Assembly: GCA_001598975.1 (NCBI GenBank)
Contig: BBXU01000328.1
Location: 1-16,449 of the forward strand
Direction: 5' to 3'
Origin: Parachlorella kessleri
Lineage: Eukaryota; Chlorophyta; Trebouxiophyceae; Chlorellales; Chlorellaceae
DNA length: 16,449 nt
Part shown: positions 10,321 through 16,449 of the stretch, piece after piece
How positions within the stretch are numbered: position 1 is the stretch's first letter
Layout: every line of letters begins with the position of its first letter
Translations under genes and position numbers: made by a program
The notes under the pieces: model-generated
The model's database searches: none
What the model was told of the DNA's origin: nothing
The model's input: the letters and a program-made list of their open reading frames with translations, nothing else

Positions 10321-10474
10321 CACCCTATGGCTTGCTCTGCAAGCTTTGTGTTGTATCTTATGCCCTAGAAGCTGTTTGCCAGAATTACCCTTTCCCTACC
10401 TGCCCATGCATATCCCCTCTCCCCCCCCCCAGGTAATTTGGTTACGTTGTTCCTGGATCTGGTGTACACGCAGG

Positions 10475-10692
10475 GGGAAAGCCGCACTGCGGGTAGCCAA
10501 GAAAATTGTTGCCGAGGCGGGCAACCCGGAGACTTGGAAGGACAGGTTTAACGCAGCAGAGGGAACACGCTAGTGGTGTTCAATGCGGCTCCACCTGCCA
10601 TTACTCGCAATCTTGTAGGGGATTTTTAAGAGAAGTCCGTCTATCCTCCCCTGGGTGGCATCAGTACTGACCCATACGCTGAACTCTACCAG
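10475..10692 (+). pseudogene. Broken plus-strand copy of the duplicated 72-codon exon
   Basis: The plus strand encodes GKAALRVAKKIVAEAGNPET and continues to FNAAEG in one frame, matching the minus copy. It then carries two extra nt near 10563-10570 relative to that copy, which shift the frame. In the restored reading there is also a TAA near 10627-10629 where the minus copy has a Tyr-Gln pair. It ends like the minus copy at ELYQ with CCAG|GTGCGC. The acceptor is ACACGCAG with one extra G. A C10 tract followed by AG lies 40 nt upstream. Frameshift plus stop make this a dead copy; whether it is transcribed is unknown. Confidence 0.7.
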
Positions 10693-10970
10693 GTGCGCCC
10701 CCTAGTAAAATCCGGCTGCCACATGCACGACCACATGTTCAGTAGGGGGCTCACCTGGTAGAGTTCAGCGTACGGGTCAGCAATGATGCCACCCAGGAGG
10801 GGATATACGGATTTCTGATAGAGATCTTCTACGAGAATGCGAGCAATTGCAGGTGGAGCCGCATTGAACACCAACATGACTCCCTCTGCTGCGTTAAACC
10901 TGTCCTCCCAAGACTCCAGGTTGCCCGTTAAGGCCACAATTATCTTAGCTACACACAGGGCAATTCCCCC
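10475..10970. repeat. Imperfect inverted repeat of one exon (arms about 232 nt, loop 34 nt)
   Basis: The left arm (10475-10706) and the reverse complement of the right arm (10741-10970) align along their whole length. By eye they are roughly 80 percent identical, rising to near identity beside the loop (a 21-nt perfect match around ACGCTGAACTCTACCAGGTG). The spacer is 10707-10740. Both arms contain the same 72-codon exon in opposite orientation. A transcript crossing the repeat from either strand could fold into a long hairpin. Divergence is mostly at third codon positions in one part and includes indels and a stop in the left arm, so the duplication is not recent. Confidence 0.85.
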
Positions 10971-11134
10971 CTGCGGGCAGAGCAGATCCCGTAAGACCTA
11001 CCCTCGACCAAGCTACGGACGGGAGCGCTGGACGAGCAAACGAACTCCCCTGTCGGAGGAGACATAGAGTAGCTCACCTTCTGGAGGCTCAGGGCCTTGT
11101 CGAGCTCGTCAACGGAGAAACGGGGCTCAAGAAG
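10755..11134 (-). CDS. Two in-phase exons of an unrecognised minus-strand gene
   Basis: Exon a, 11078-11134 (19 codons, ending SVDELDKALSLQK), finishes at CCAGAAG|GTGAGC. Exon b, 10755-10970 (72 codons exactly), starts after TGCCCGCAG and ends at CTACCAG|GTGAGC. Both are phase 0, and the 107-nt intron between them is of ordinary size. Exon b reads GGIALCVAKIIVALTGNLES, then WEDRFNAAEGVMLVFNAAPP, and ends DPYAELYQ. It is a mixed helical sequence with no motif I know, and no membrane segment is certain. The 5' border of exon a is uncertain (acceptor GTGAG). Downstream exons should lie below 10754 on the minus strand, where the broken inverted copy sits, and none is found, so the gene may be truncated there. 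Conservation of exon b between the two arms supports a coding origin. Confidence 0.5.
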
Positions 11135-11163
11135 CTCACAAGCGGCGAACCATCAGCAGTCCC

Positions 11164-11230
11164 AGCCACTGCCACTGCCACTGCCACAGCAGCAGCGACA
11201 ACAACAGCAACAGCGACATCGACAGCCGCT
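11164..11230. repeat. Low-complexity CAG/CCACTG tract
   Basis: The plus strand has three near copies of CACTGC followed by CAG/CAA triplets to about 11226. It gives Gln, Ala-Thr or Val-Ala runs according to frame and makes open frames here unreliable. Confidence 0.65.
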
Positions 11231-11274
11231 CCCTGCCCAGCTATGCTCCTTCCCCTGCTCAAGCCCCTTCCTAC

Positions 11275-11352
11275 CTGTGGCAAACTCGCCAGTCAATCGA
11301 GTCAGCAGCAGCGAAGCCACATCTAGTTCAGCCTCCCCGCATCCCTCCTTAC
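11275..11352 (-). CDS. Candidate upstream minus-strand exon
   Basis: Between the acceptor CTCTGCAG and the donor GCCACAG|GTAGGA the minus strand has a 78-nt stretch open in phase 1 to phase 1 (KEGCGEAELDVASLLLTRL and onward). It lies just upstream of exon a but does not join it in phase. It could instead join a short terminal exon reading AGTADGSPLVSFLSPVSP that stops at 11089. The plus strand here is also open and Ser/Pro-rich, so strand is uncertain. Confidence 0.22.
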
Positions 11353-11400
11353 CTGCAGAGGACCCCTTTGGTGAACTTATAAGGCGTGGCACCGGCTAGA

Positions 11401-11740
11401 GGTTCCCCTCTAGACGCCGATCTTATCTGATTCTTGTTCTGATTAGTGGACTGTCCCCCCCAGGGCCCACCACTGCAGAGGGCTAGGCCTGCTCTTTTTA
11501 CCTTCCCCTCGTCAACACCATGCAGCAGCCTTCTTCCCTAGCAGCTAGGCCTTGGCTACTGCTGCTCTGGTGGGTTCCTTGGTGGGATCGATCCACACAA
11601 GCGACGCCGTGGTATTGCCTAGGCTCAGCACGTAGCACTGCAGCATGAGAGGTAGCCTAGAATAGCCTGACAGTGGGCGGGTTGCAGTATGCCCCCGCCA
11701 TTCCCATGCATTGACCTCGGAGGATGATAGGAAAGGTGCA
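11401..11740. other. No supported gene
   Basis: Unassigned DNA between the minus-strand exons and the tRNA gene. No convincing exon or motif is seen on either strand. Confidence 0.4.
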
Positions 11741-11746
11741 AAACTG

Positions 11747-11755
11747 TATATAATA
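11747..11755 (+). promoter_or_regulatory. TATA-like box upstream of tRNA-Gly
   Basis: TATATAATA ends 23 nt before the mature tRNA 5' end. Plant nuclear tRNA genes often carry a TATA-like element in about this place, helping polymerase III initiation. The position is seen; the role is inferred. Confidence 0.45.
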
Positions 11756-11778
11756 GGTTTGCAAATAGAGTTGGACAT

Positions 11779-11849
11779 GCGTCGATGGTGTAGTGGTAAC
11801 ATTATACCCTCCCACGGTATAGCCTCGGGTTCGATTCCCGGTCGACGCA
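11779..11849 (+). tRNA. tRNA-Gly (anticodon CCC)
   Basis: A full cloverleaf can be read. The acceptor stem is GCGTCGA with TCGACGC, seven perfect pairs. The D stem is GTGT/ACAT with loop AGTGGTA. The anticodon stem is ATACC/GGTAT with loop CTCCCAC, giving anticodon CCC for Gly codon GGG. The variable loop is four nt, and the T stem TCGGG/CCCGG encloses the canonical TTCGATT. The discriminator base is A, as usual for tRNA-Gly, and CCA is not encoded. Internal A and B boxes (TGGTGTAGTGG; GGTTCGATTCC) are intact. There is no intron. It appears functional and has its own upstream box and T-run terminator. Confidence 0.95.
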
Positions 11850-11856
11850 AAATGCC

Positions 11857-11861
11857 TTTTT
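11857..11861 (+). terminator. Polymerase III terminator of tRNA-Gly
   Basis: A run of five T on the plus strand begins 8 nt after the tRNA discriminator base, the usual polymerase III stop. Confidence 0.75.
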
Positions 11862-11865
11862 CATC

Positions 11866-11900
11866 GCTTTTCATGTTTTCACTGTTTTGTTGTCTGTCTC
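11866..11900 (+). repeat. Trailer repeat, copy 1 (after tRNA-Gly)
   Basis: About 35 nt containing TTTTCATGTTTTCACTGTTT and then TGTTGTCTGTCTC. It lies beyond the T5 terminator of the tRNA. The same sequence recurs at 14711-14747 and, shortened, at 15714-15735. Confidence 0.85.
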
Positions 11901-12153
11901 TGGTCGCTAGGTAGGTGTCAGCTGTAAATGTGACGCACCGTAGAGCCTCAAGCCAACACACTGCTCTTCTTCACTGCCAGTACGATAGCCTTTGTAAGCA
12001 CTACCCAAAAGCACATTTCCCAATCTTGCTTGCTGCTAGCTGGTGTACCGTGAGCATTGTAACGCTGTGAGGTGTGCGTGCTGTAGTGTGTAGGAAGGTG
12101 CATGTCTTGATCGAACATGTCCGACATGTCTGACTTGACAGGGCACAGGGTGG
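11901..12153. other. Unassigned spacer
   Basis: No RNA gene is seen between the trailer repeat and the minus-strand coding-like stretch. A minus-strand frame continues through it to a stop at 11948, but the protein-like part lies above about 12150. Confidence 0.35.
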
Positions 12154-12483
12154 CTATTCTTTGCCCTCTCCCCCTTCCCAGTTTTGAGGCAGAAGTAGAC
12201 TGGAGCTCGTTCCTACCTGTTTGCTGATCTGCCACCTTGATCTGTATATAGTCCCCTGTCCCCAAAGGCTGTGTCTCTCAGGTTCATAGTTCGACTTAAG
12301 GCTAGTGTCGATGGGGCTCAATATGACTGCACCCGGCTTGCCTATGTCTCGACTGTTGCTTGAGTAGATTGCTCGCCGAAATTCCCCTTCACAGTACGCT
12401 AGGTGTACAGCCACCACGCCTGCTTTAGGGTTTTCAACCCTAGGATTGCATGGTCCTTCTAAGGGAGGTTCCTTGGCTGGCAC
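12154..12483 (-). pseudogene. Minus-strand coding-like stretch with a frame break
   Basis: One minus frame reads PPLEGPCNPRVENPKAGVVA and HLAYCEGEFRRAIYSSNSRD as far as SNYEPERHSLWG (about 12265). The sense then seems to move to the next frame, TGDYIQIKVADQQTGRNELQ, down to about 12170. Each part looks like protein, and the change of frame at about 12260 suggests an indel; a splice is possible but no convincing GT-AG pair surrounds the point. It lies head to head with the LINE ORF (12463 onward). I do not recognise the family. It could be a host gene fragment or part of another element. Confidence 0.3.
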
Positions 12484-14356
12484 TTGGTCAGAACCTGGAG
12501 AGTTTCCTGCTTGTGGCCTTCCCCCAGTGTAACAGAGCTCAGAACAACAAAATTTGCAGGGTCTTGCTACCCGTTTGGTAGCCCCCCTTCCTCAGACACC
12601 GCTGACCGCTTGGCTGCGCAACTCCAAGACTGCCTGGCCCATGTTCATAAAACTGCACTTGAAACCTGTACCACCACCACAGTGAGTGGGAATCACACAC
12701 ACGACAAGCAAGGGCCCTACCTGTCACGTAACCAGCGAAAGAAATATGAGGCGATCATGCACAAGACCAGGCTTCTCCACCTGGCGCGGCGCATCGCTCA
12801 AGACCAAGCTGCCGATCAGGACACTGAAAAAACGCTTGACATTCTACGCTCGCGGTTGCTGGACGCATTCTCCCATCGCTGGGAAGGTCGCTGCTTTGCT
12901 CACCCACCCCACCATCAAGAGGACCTTGTGCTGCGATGGGCTGTGTCCAGCGCCCGTGCAACGCACCGGCCAGTACTCACTGTGCTGCTGCTGCCTGGCC
13001 ACCACCTGTTACAGGCTGGCCGCTATGCCTGCCAGCCTGAGGTCCGCATACTAGGCGCGCTCTCGGGCATTTCCCTGTTCCTACCTGCAGATAGCACCCA
13101 AAGTCGTGAGCGCGGTCACTGCGACGGGCACCTCCTTAACTCATCCTTTACTCTCGCCGTGGTTGCCAATACCTCGGGCCACTCCTGCTACGATGCCGAA
13201 CGAGTTTGTAGGAAGCTAACAGAGGCTTGCAAGGGCACAGCCCTACATGCCAGCATGTCGCTCATCACCAGCCGTAGCAAGTGTAACCTGGACTCCACTA
13301 ACACCCGAAATAAACTGTGTGATGGCTATAGCGAGGTTCCGGAGCTCCACGCCCCTCGGCGCTTCAAAGATTCCGGCAGGAGAATCTACCCTGGGGATCC
13401 CCAGATGCGCCTGCAAACCGAGGCGGATGGGCGCCGAGCTGCTGACGCTTTAGTGCAATACTTCAACCACAATCCTCCGCTTGCATACGAGCCGGCCCTA
13501 GCCGTTTACACAGATGGCAGCCTCCAGGAGCAGAAGGAGGGCCCCCCCCTGCTAGGTGCTGGCATATACAGACCTGAAACGGCTACCCACGAGCCATTGT
13601 ACTACCTCATCAACCCCAACGGCCGAGGGCCGACGAAGACTATCAACAGGGCAGAGCTTGCGGCCATCTACCACGCCCTACATGACCCCCGGTGTTGCTC
13701 GCCCGAGGAGCCACTTGACATCTTCACAGACAGCCAGGTCGCCATACAACTGATCAGTAAGGCCATCTATCGCCCGCACACACTGAGCGGGGCGGACATC
13801 TGCCTCCACCTTCCCCTGCTTATGTCGATTGGTCGGAGGATGCTGGAGCGAGCAGCCCGCGGGGTACCCACACGCATCCTCAAAGTGAAATCTCACTGTG
13901 GCATCCATGGGAATGAGGAGGCCGACACTCTGGCCAAGGAAGCTGCCCGAGCCTCAGCTGAAATGGTGGACGCAACCACCCCATATGAGAACCCCTTTGA
14001 TAATAAATGGTGGCCTGCCACAGCCAGCATCCGCACCCGTGACCCAGAGCGACCTCAAAACCGTCTCAAACTTGAGGATGGGATTAAAGGAAGCTGTGCG
14101 CCGGGCCACCAAGAAAGGCTTCTCGAACCAGGAGTCGATATACGCCAAGGCCTGGGCAGAAACAACCCAGGACCCCGAGGGGCCCCATCCCACAGTCAGC
14201 AACGCAATGTGGAACTCTTCGAAGGTCCCCTATGCAACACTGGTTCAGACTCTGAAGAGCCGGTTTGGGTGTCTATGGAATGCAAAGCTGGCAGAAGTAA
14301 AAAGGCAGAAGTACCAAACATATGATGCGAGGGCACAGCTTGCTCTGGGGTTGTAG
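12463..14356 (+). mobile_element. Decayed non-LTR retrotransposon (LINE) ORF2 remnant with RNase H domain
   Basis: The plus frame is open from a TAA (12460-12462) to a stop at 14323-14325. Numbering residues from 12484, the C-terminal third holds an RNase HI domain: VYTDGS (catalytic D344), NRAELAAI (E391), FTDSQ (D416), KVKSHCGIHGNEEAD (H471, D481). All four acidic residues and the His are present. The N-terminal part has a basic linker typical between endonuclease and reverse transcriptase. A catalytic [FY]xDD is not found; VANTSGHS just before DAERVCRKLTEACK may be its degenerate remainder. At about 14030-14045 the sense moves to frame 2, which continues KTVSNLRMGLKEAVRRATKK and FGCLWNAKLAEVKRQKY to a stop at 14354-14356. 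The usual C-terminal CCHC knuckle is absent. It is 5' truncated, frameshifted and inactive. It probably lies in an intron or upstream of the plus-strand gene that follows. Confidence 0.85.
13489..13965 (+). other. RNase HI domain within the LINE remnant
   Basis: About 160 codons in one uninterrupted frame, with catalytic D (13513-13515), E (13654-13656), D (13729-13731) and D (13924-13926) and the flap His (13894-13896). RNase H in LINEs removes the RNA strand of the RNA-DNA hybrid during second-strand synthesis. Its good preservation next to a degraded polymerase region is notable. Confidence 0.85.
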
Positions 14357-14426
14357 TTCTTCATTCTGTTCCCATGTGTTCTGCTCGGGTAACCAGGATC
14401 ACCAACCCCTCCTGCCTTTGCTGCAG

Positions 14427-15653
14427 GAGGCGGGGGAGCAGCAGCAGCAAGCCCCCCATTCGCCCATGAGCCAGGGGTCGGCTGGCGAGGCAGAGGAGCC
14501 TGCACAGGTTGGTGATCACACAACAATGGAGCACTGCTGGCTGACAGCTGCATGCTGGACAGCCTGCAGTATAGTATCCTAGTAGATATTACTGGCTACA
14601 CAGAAATGTCATAACCCGGTTAGGGCCCTGAGATCTCCAGTCCCTTTGCAACAATAGAAAATAAAATCACTCCCCATCTACCTTGCTAGTCGCATTCGGG
14701 TTTTTTCGTAGCCTTTTTCATGTTTTCACTGTTTTGTTGTCTGTCTCGGGTTCGGCAGCCTGTGTCATGAGAGGTGGACAGCTCACGAGGAAGCTGCCCT
14801 GTCGGCCATGCCACCTACGTCGGATCGGGGAACCCAAAAGCACTCAGACATGTCCAGTTCAACAATGACAAGTTGTACAGTTGTAGCGCGCTTGACTAGC
14901 CCGTAATGCAGCAGCAGCCGGGCCAAGGCCCCTGCCCTGCCCGCACGGGCGGGGCTGTCCCTCGCTTCGTCGCATGAAAGGCAACATTTGCTCCTGTTGC
15001 AGGTTGCTGCTGCTGCAGCGCCACCTGAGATAGAGCACCGTGCAAAGGAGCTGTTGCAACAGCTCTCTCAGGCAGCCACAGTCTCGGAGACGGTGAGCCG
15101 GCGAGTGCTTGGCAAGGTGCAGCCTTCACCATCAGTGCGCCCGCCCTCTCCAAGCCAGCTTGCTGCGGCAGCCCAGAGCCAGTATCAGCCGCTGCGGCAG
15201 CAGCAGCAACAGCAGCCACAGCCACAGCCTGGGTCGGCCTCCGCTGCAGCAGGGACGGTGCCCCCCTCCTGGGTCTTGTCTCCTGGGCCCCAGGTGGAGA
15301 CAGCAGAGTGGGTGCCGGGTACTTCGGCCGCATCTGCTGCCGCAGGTGCAGCCGCGACTGGCAGGGGCACCCTTGCCAGCGCTACCCGGCCCCCACCAGC
15401 TGCTGCGCCCCGCGGCTGGCTGCCAGCTGCTGGTCTGGCTGCAGCATCCGAGCCTCCCGAAGGTGACCCGCTGGCAGAGGCGACGCGGCTGTTGGGTGGG
15501 TCTGTGCCAACGGCAGGGACTTTGCCTGGCAGCCTGGGACCAATTGCCGAGGAGCCAGCACTGGGCCCAGCGGAGGAGGCAGCAGCAGACGACGGGCCAA
15601 GGGAGACCTTTGAACTTGACTTTGCGCTCCTGGATGAGGTGTTGAGGGAGTGA
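14427..15653 (+). CDS. Last two exons of a gene for an Ala/Pro/Gln-rich protein
   Basis: Exon 14427-14507 (27 codons, EAGEQQQQAPHSPMSQGSAG and onward to EEPAQ) lies between CTTTGCTGCAG and CACAG|GTTGGT. The terminal exon 15003-15653 (217 codons with TGA) follows CTCCTGTTGCAG. Both are phase 0. The terminal exon begins VAAAAAPPEIEHRAKELLQQ, a short helix, then a long disordered stretch with Gln, Pro-Gln and Ala runs (about residues 50-180 of this exon). It ends with the acidic, hydrophobic segment ETFELDFALLDEVLRE. No known domain is seen; the layout resembles an adaptor or regulatory protein tail, but that is only a guess. The 5' exons are not found; the LINE remnant ends 70 nt before the first exon seen, so it may sit in the preceding intron. 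The intron 14508-15002 contains trailer-repeat copy 2. Confidence 0.6.
14711..14747 (+). repeat. Trailer repeat, copy 2 (in the last intron of the plus-strand gene)
   Basis: It matches copy 1 over 31 nt without a mismatch (CTTTTTCATG-type start through TTGTCTGTCTC), with one extra T at its 5' side. It is preceded by GTCGCATTCGGG and a T6 run, which recall the end of a tRNA plus a T-run, although no tRNA body is recognisable upstream. Confidence 0.85.
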
Positions 15654-15713
15654 GGCTATGTCCTACGTTTGCCCGACGCATCCAGCTCGCACCCAGCTCG
15701 CAACTTTTTTATT

Positions 15714-15735
15714 GCTTTTCATGTTTTCACTGTTT
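15714..15735 (+). repeat. Trailer repeat, copy 3 (3' flank of the plus-strand gene)
   Basis: GCTTTTCATGTTTTCACTG plus TTT matches copy 1 exactly for 22 nt and then diverges. It is preceded by CTCGCAACTTTTTTATT, again a GCA followed by a T-run. It starts about 60 nt after the TGA of the Ala/Pro/Gln-rich gene, so it would lie in that gene's 3' untranslated region. Confidence 0.8.
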
Positions 15736-15848
15736 GGGACCACCGATTCGCAGTCTCAAAAGCGCGGGAATGCACCATAACGCTCGGGCCGTACACCCGT
15801 ACTGCACAGAGGCCTGGCGTCGATGTCTTCGCTCCTTACTCGTTTTAA

Positions 15849-16040
15849 GTGGTCCGGGTGTTAAAGCCTGCGTCCTGCAGGCTGTTTGCGGGATACTTTG
15901 CTGGTAGGTCACCCTTTCCGCGTCATGACTTCATGGTGCTGTTTAAGCTGCGAGGACTTTCTCCAACACTGGCTGAGATCGTCGCTGTTGTGATTGACCA
16001 GTGGCTGATCGCTGACATACCAGAAGAACAAATAAGCTGA
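15849..16040 (+). CDS. Coding-like stretch, possible exon
   Basis: A plus-strand frame is open from after a TAA (15846-15848) to a TGA at 16038-16040. Its second half reads FMVLFKLRGLSPTLAEIVAV and then IDQWLIADIPEEQIS, which looks like a real helical protein C-terminus. A possible acceptor GTCCTGCAG lies at about 15881. No partner exon or family is recognised. It starts about 200 nt after the stop of the previous gene, on the same strand. Confidence 0.22.
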   Translation: MVRVLKPASCRLFAGYFAGRSPFPRHDFMVLFKLRGLSPTLAEIVAVVIDQWLIADIPEEQIS

Positions 16041-16097
16041 AATTATAGAGGAGGACCGTAACTGTTTTGCCTTAACCAACCTTTTTTGCCGAAGCCT

Positions 16098-16151
16098 GTA
16101 CTTCTTGGTGCACTGGTACTTCTTTGTGCACCTGTACCACTTGGTGAAGTG
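16098..16151. repeat. 18-nt tandem repeat, three units
   Basis: Units GTACTTCTTGGTGCACTG (16098-16115), GTACTTCTTTGTGCACCT (16116-16133) and GTACCACTTGGTGAAGTG (16134-16151). The first two differ at three positions; the third is more diverged. The period is a multiple of three, but no protein is supported. Confidence 0.7.
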
Positions 16152-16233
16152 CACGTCAGGCAGGCATATTCCTGCAGGTTGAACAATTGATTGAAGATGG
16201 AAATGCATGTGACAGGAAGGGGTCTGACAGCAG

Positions 16234-16276
16234 TGTGGCGGGTGCCACTGCGTCTGTGGCGGGTGCCAGCTGCGTC
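16234..16276. repeat. 21/22-nt tandem repeat, two units
   Basis: TGTGGCGGGTGCC-(A/AG)-CTGCGTC occurs at 16234-16254 and 16255-16276, differing by a single inserted G. It is a simple tandem duplication in DNA with no supported gene. The remaining bases to the window end hold short CATAGTC-like repeats (about 16371-16420) and a C-run. Confidence 0.7.
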
Positions 16277-16449
16277 ATTAAGCAGGCAGGATCAGTGAGG
16301 GACAGTATTAGTGCAATGGATTGGTAGGCAGGGGAGACCGGTAGGGTACACATTTCTCAAGCTAGATATCCCATAGTCACATGGTCTATCACATAGTCTA
16401 TACAATTGTCTATAACAGAAACTTGCCAGGACCCCCCCCCCACACCCCC

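Larger units (their letters stand above)
9656..10474. other. Upstream region of the coiled-coil gene; no supported gene
   Basis: This should contain the promoter of the minus-strand coiled-coil gene, but no TATA box is evident close to the ATG. A 195-codon plus-strand open frame (9781-10368) and an overlapping minus frame have mixed composition, no motif and no splice context, so neither is accepted. The stretch holds short direct repeats (below), a G-rich palindromic tract at 10296-10320 and a C10 run at 10421-10430. Confidence 0.4.

Noticed and set aside
9781..10368. 195-codon open frame on the plus strand upstream of the coiled-coil gene
   Set aside because: Mixed composition with no motif, no splice context, and an overlapping minus frame of similar quality; it includes the local direct repeats and the G-rich tract.
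10421..10432. C10-AG as a strong acceptor for a plus-strand exon
   Set aside because: The following sequence (GTAATTTGG) gives no supported exon and the exon copy downstream is broken; probably a simple C-run.
10235..10573. 112-codon plus-strand open frame
   Set aside because: Only its last part (after about 10475) is meaningful, as the broken exon copy; the first part is G-rich tract and pyrimidine run.
11545..11961. 138-codon minus-strand open frame
   Set aside because: It crosses the tRNA gene in antisense (the RRPGIEP-type signature is tRNA read backwards), so it is not a protein gene.
12686..13054. Second plus-strand frame within the LINE remnant
   Set aside because: Cys-rich shadow of the main frame; no reverse-transcriptase motif found in it.
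15109..15645. 178-codon frame overlapping the Ala/Pro/Gln-rich exon
   Set aside because: Shadow frame of a GC-rich, CAG-repeat-containing exon; Arg/Ser/Cys-rich and without splice support.
14988..15653. Independent gene starting at the ATG at 14988
   Set aside because: The first five codons lie in a clear 3' splice site (CTCCTGTTGCAG), and a phase-matched upstream exon exists at 14427-14507.
15818..15832. GCGTCGATG word resembling the tRNA-Gly 5' end near trailer copy 3
   Set aside because: Only about nine bases match, it lies downstream of the trailer copy, and no tRNA arms follow.
16431..16449. C-rich end of the window as a telomere or origin signal
   Set aside because: It is only a short C-run interrupted by ACA, with no telomere-type repeat.

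Overview
This window looks like nuclear DNA of a green alga (Chlorophyta, probably a chlorophycean). The evidence is indirect. Coding exons are short and separated by 200-750 nt introns with GT-AG and some GC-AG borders. The predicted proteins are rich in Ala, Glu, Arg and Gln. There is a eukaryotic tRNA-Gly with a TATA-like upstream box and a T5 terminator, and a decayed LINE with an RNase H domain. I see no bacterial operon, rRNA, CRISPR array or phage structure.

Layout. 1-2513: plus-strand coding-like exons of one or more unrecognised genes, the first cut by the window edge; the models are weak. 2514-4620: mostly non-coding, with two small coding-like stretches (3698-3904 plus, 4022-4264 minus). 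4624-9655: the best gene in the window, a minus-strand ten-exon gene for a 436-residue coiled-coil protein. All nine intron phases agree, two introns are GC-AG, and intron 8 carries a decayed copy of the end of exon 8. 9656-10474: no supported gene, only short repeats. 10475-11352: an inverted duplication of one 72-codon exon. The minus copy is open and splices in phase to an upstream exon; the plus copy has a frameshift and a stop. 11747-11900: tRNA-Gly(CCC) with upstream box and terminator. 12154-12483: a minus-strand coding-like stretch with a frame break. 12463-14356: a LINE ORF2 remnant whose RNase H catalytic residues are intact but whose reverse-transcriptase core is not recognisable. 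14427-15653: the last two exons of a plus-strand gene for an Ala/Pro/Gln-rich protein. 15654-16449: 3' flank with tandem repeats and a possible exon.

The genes do not form an obvious pathway. The points most worth a second look are the inverted exon duplication, which could fold into a long hairpin RNA; a short repeat that follows the tRNA gene beyond its terminator and recurs twice about 3-4 kb away; and the relic exon in the coiled-coil gene. I found no clear new multi-gene system. All exon borders are read by eye and need transcript data.
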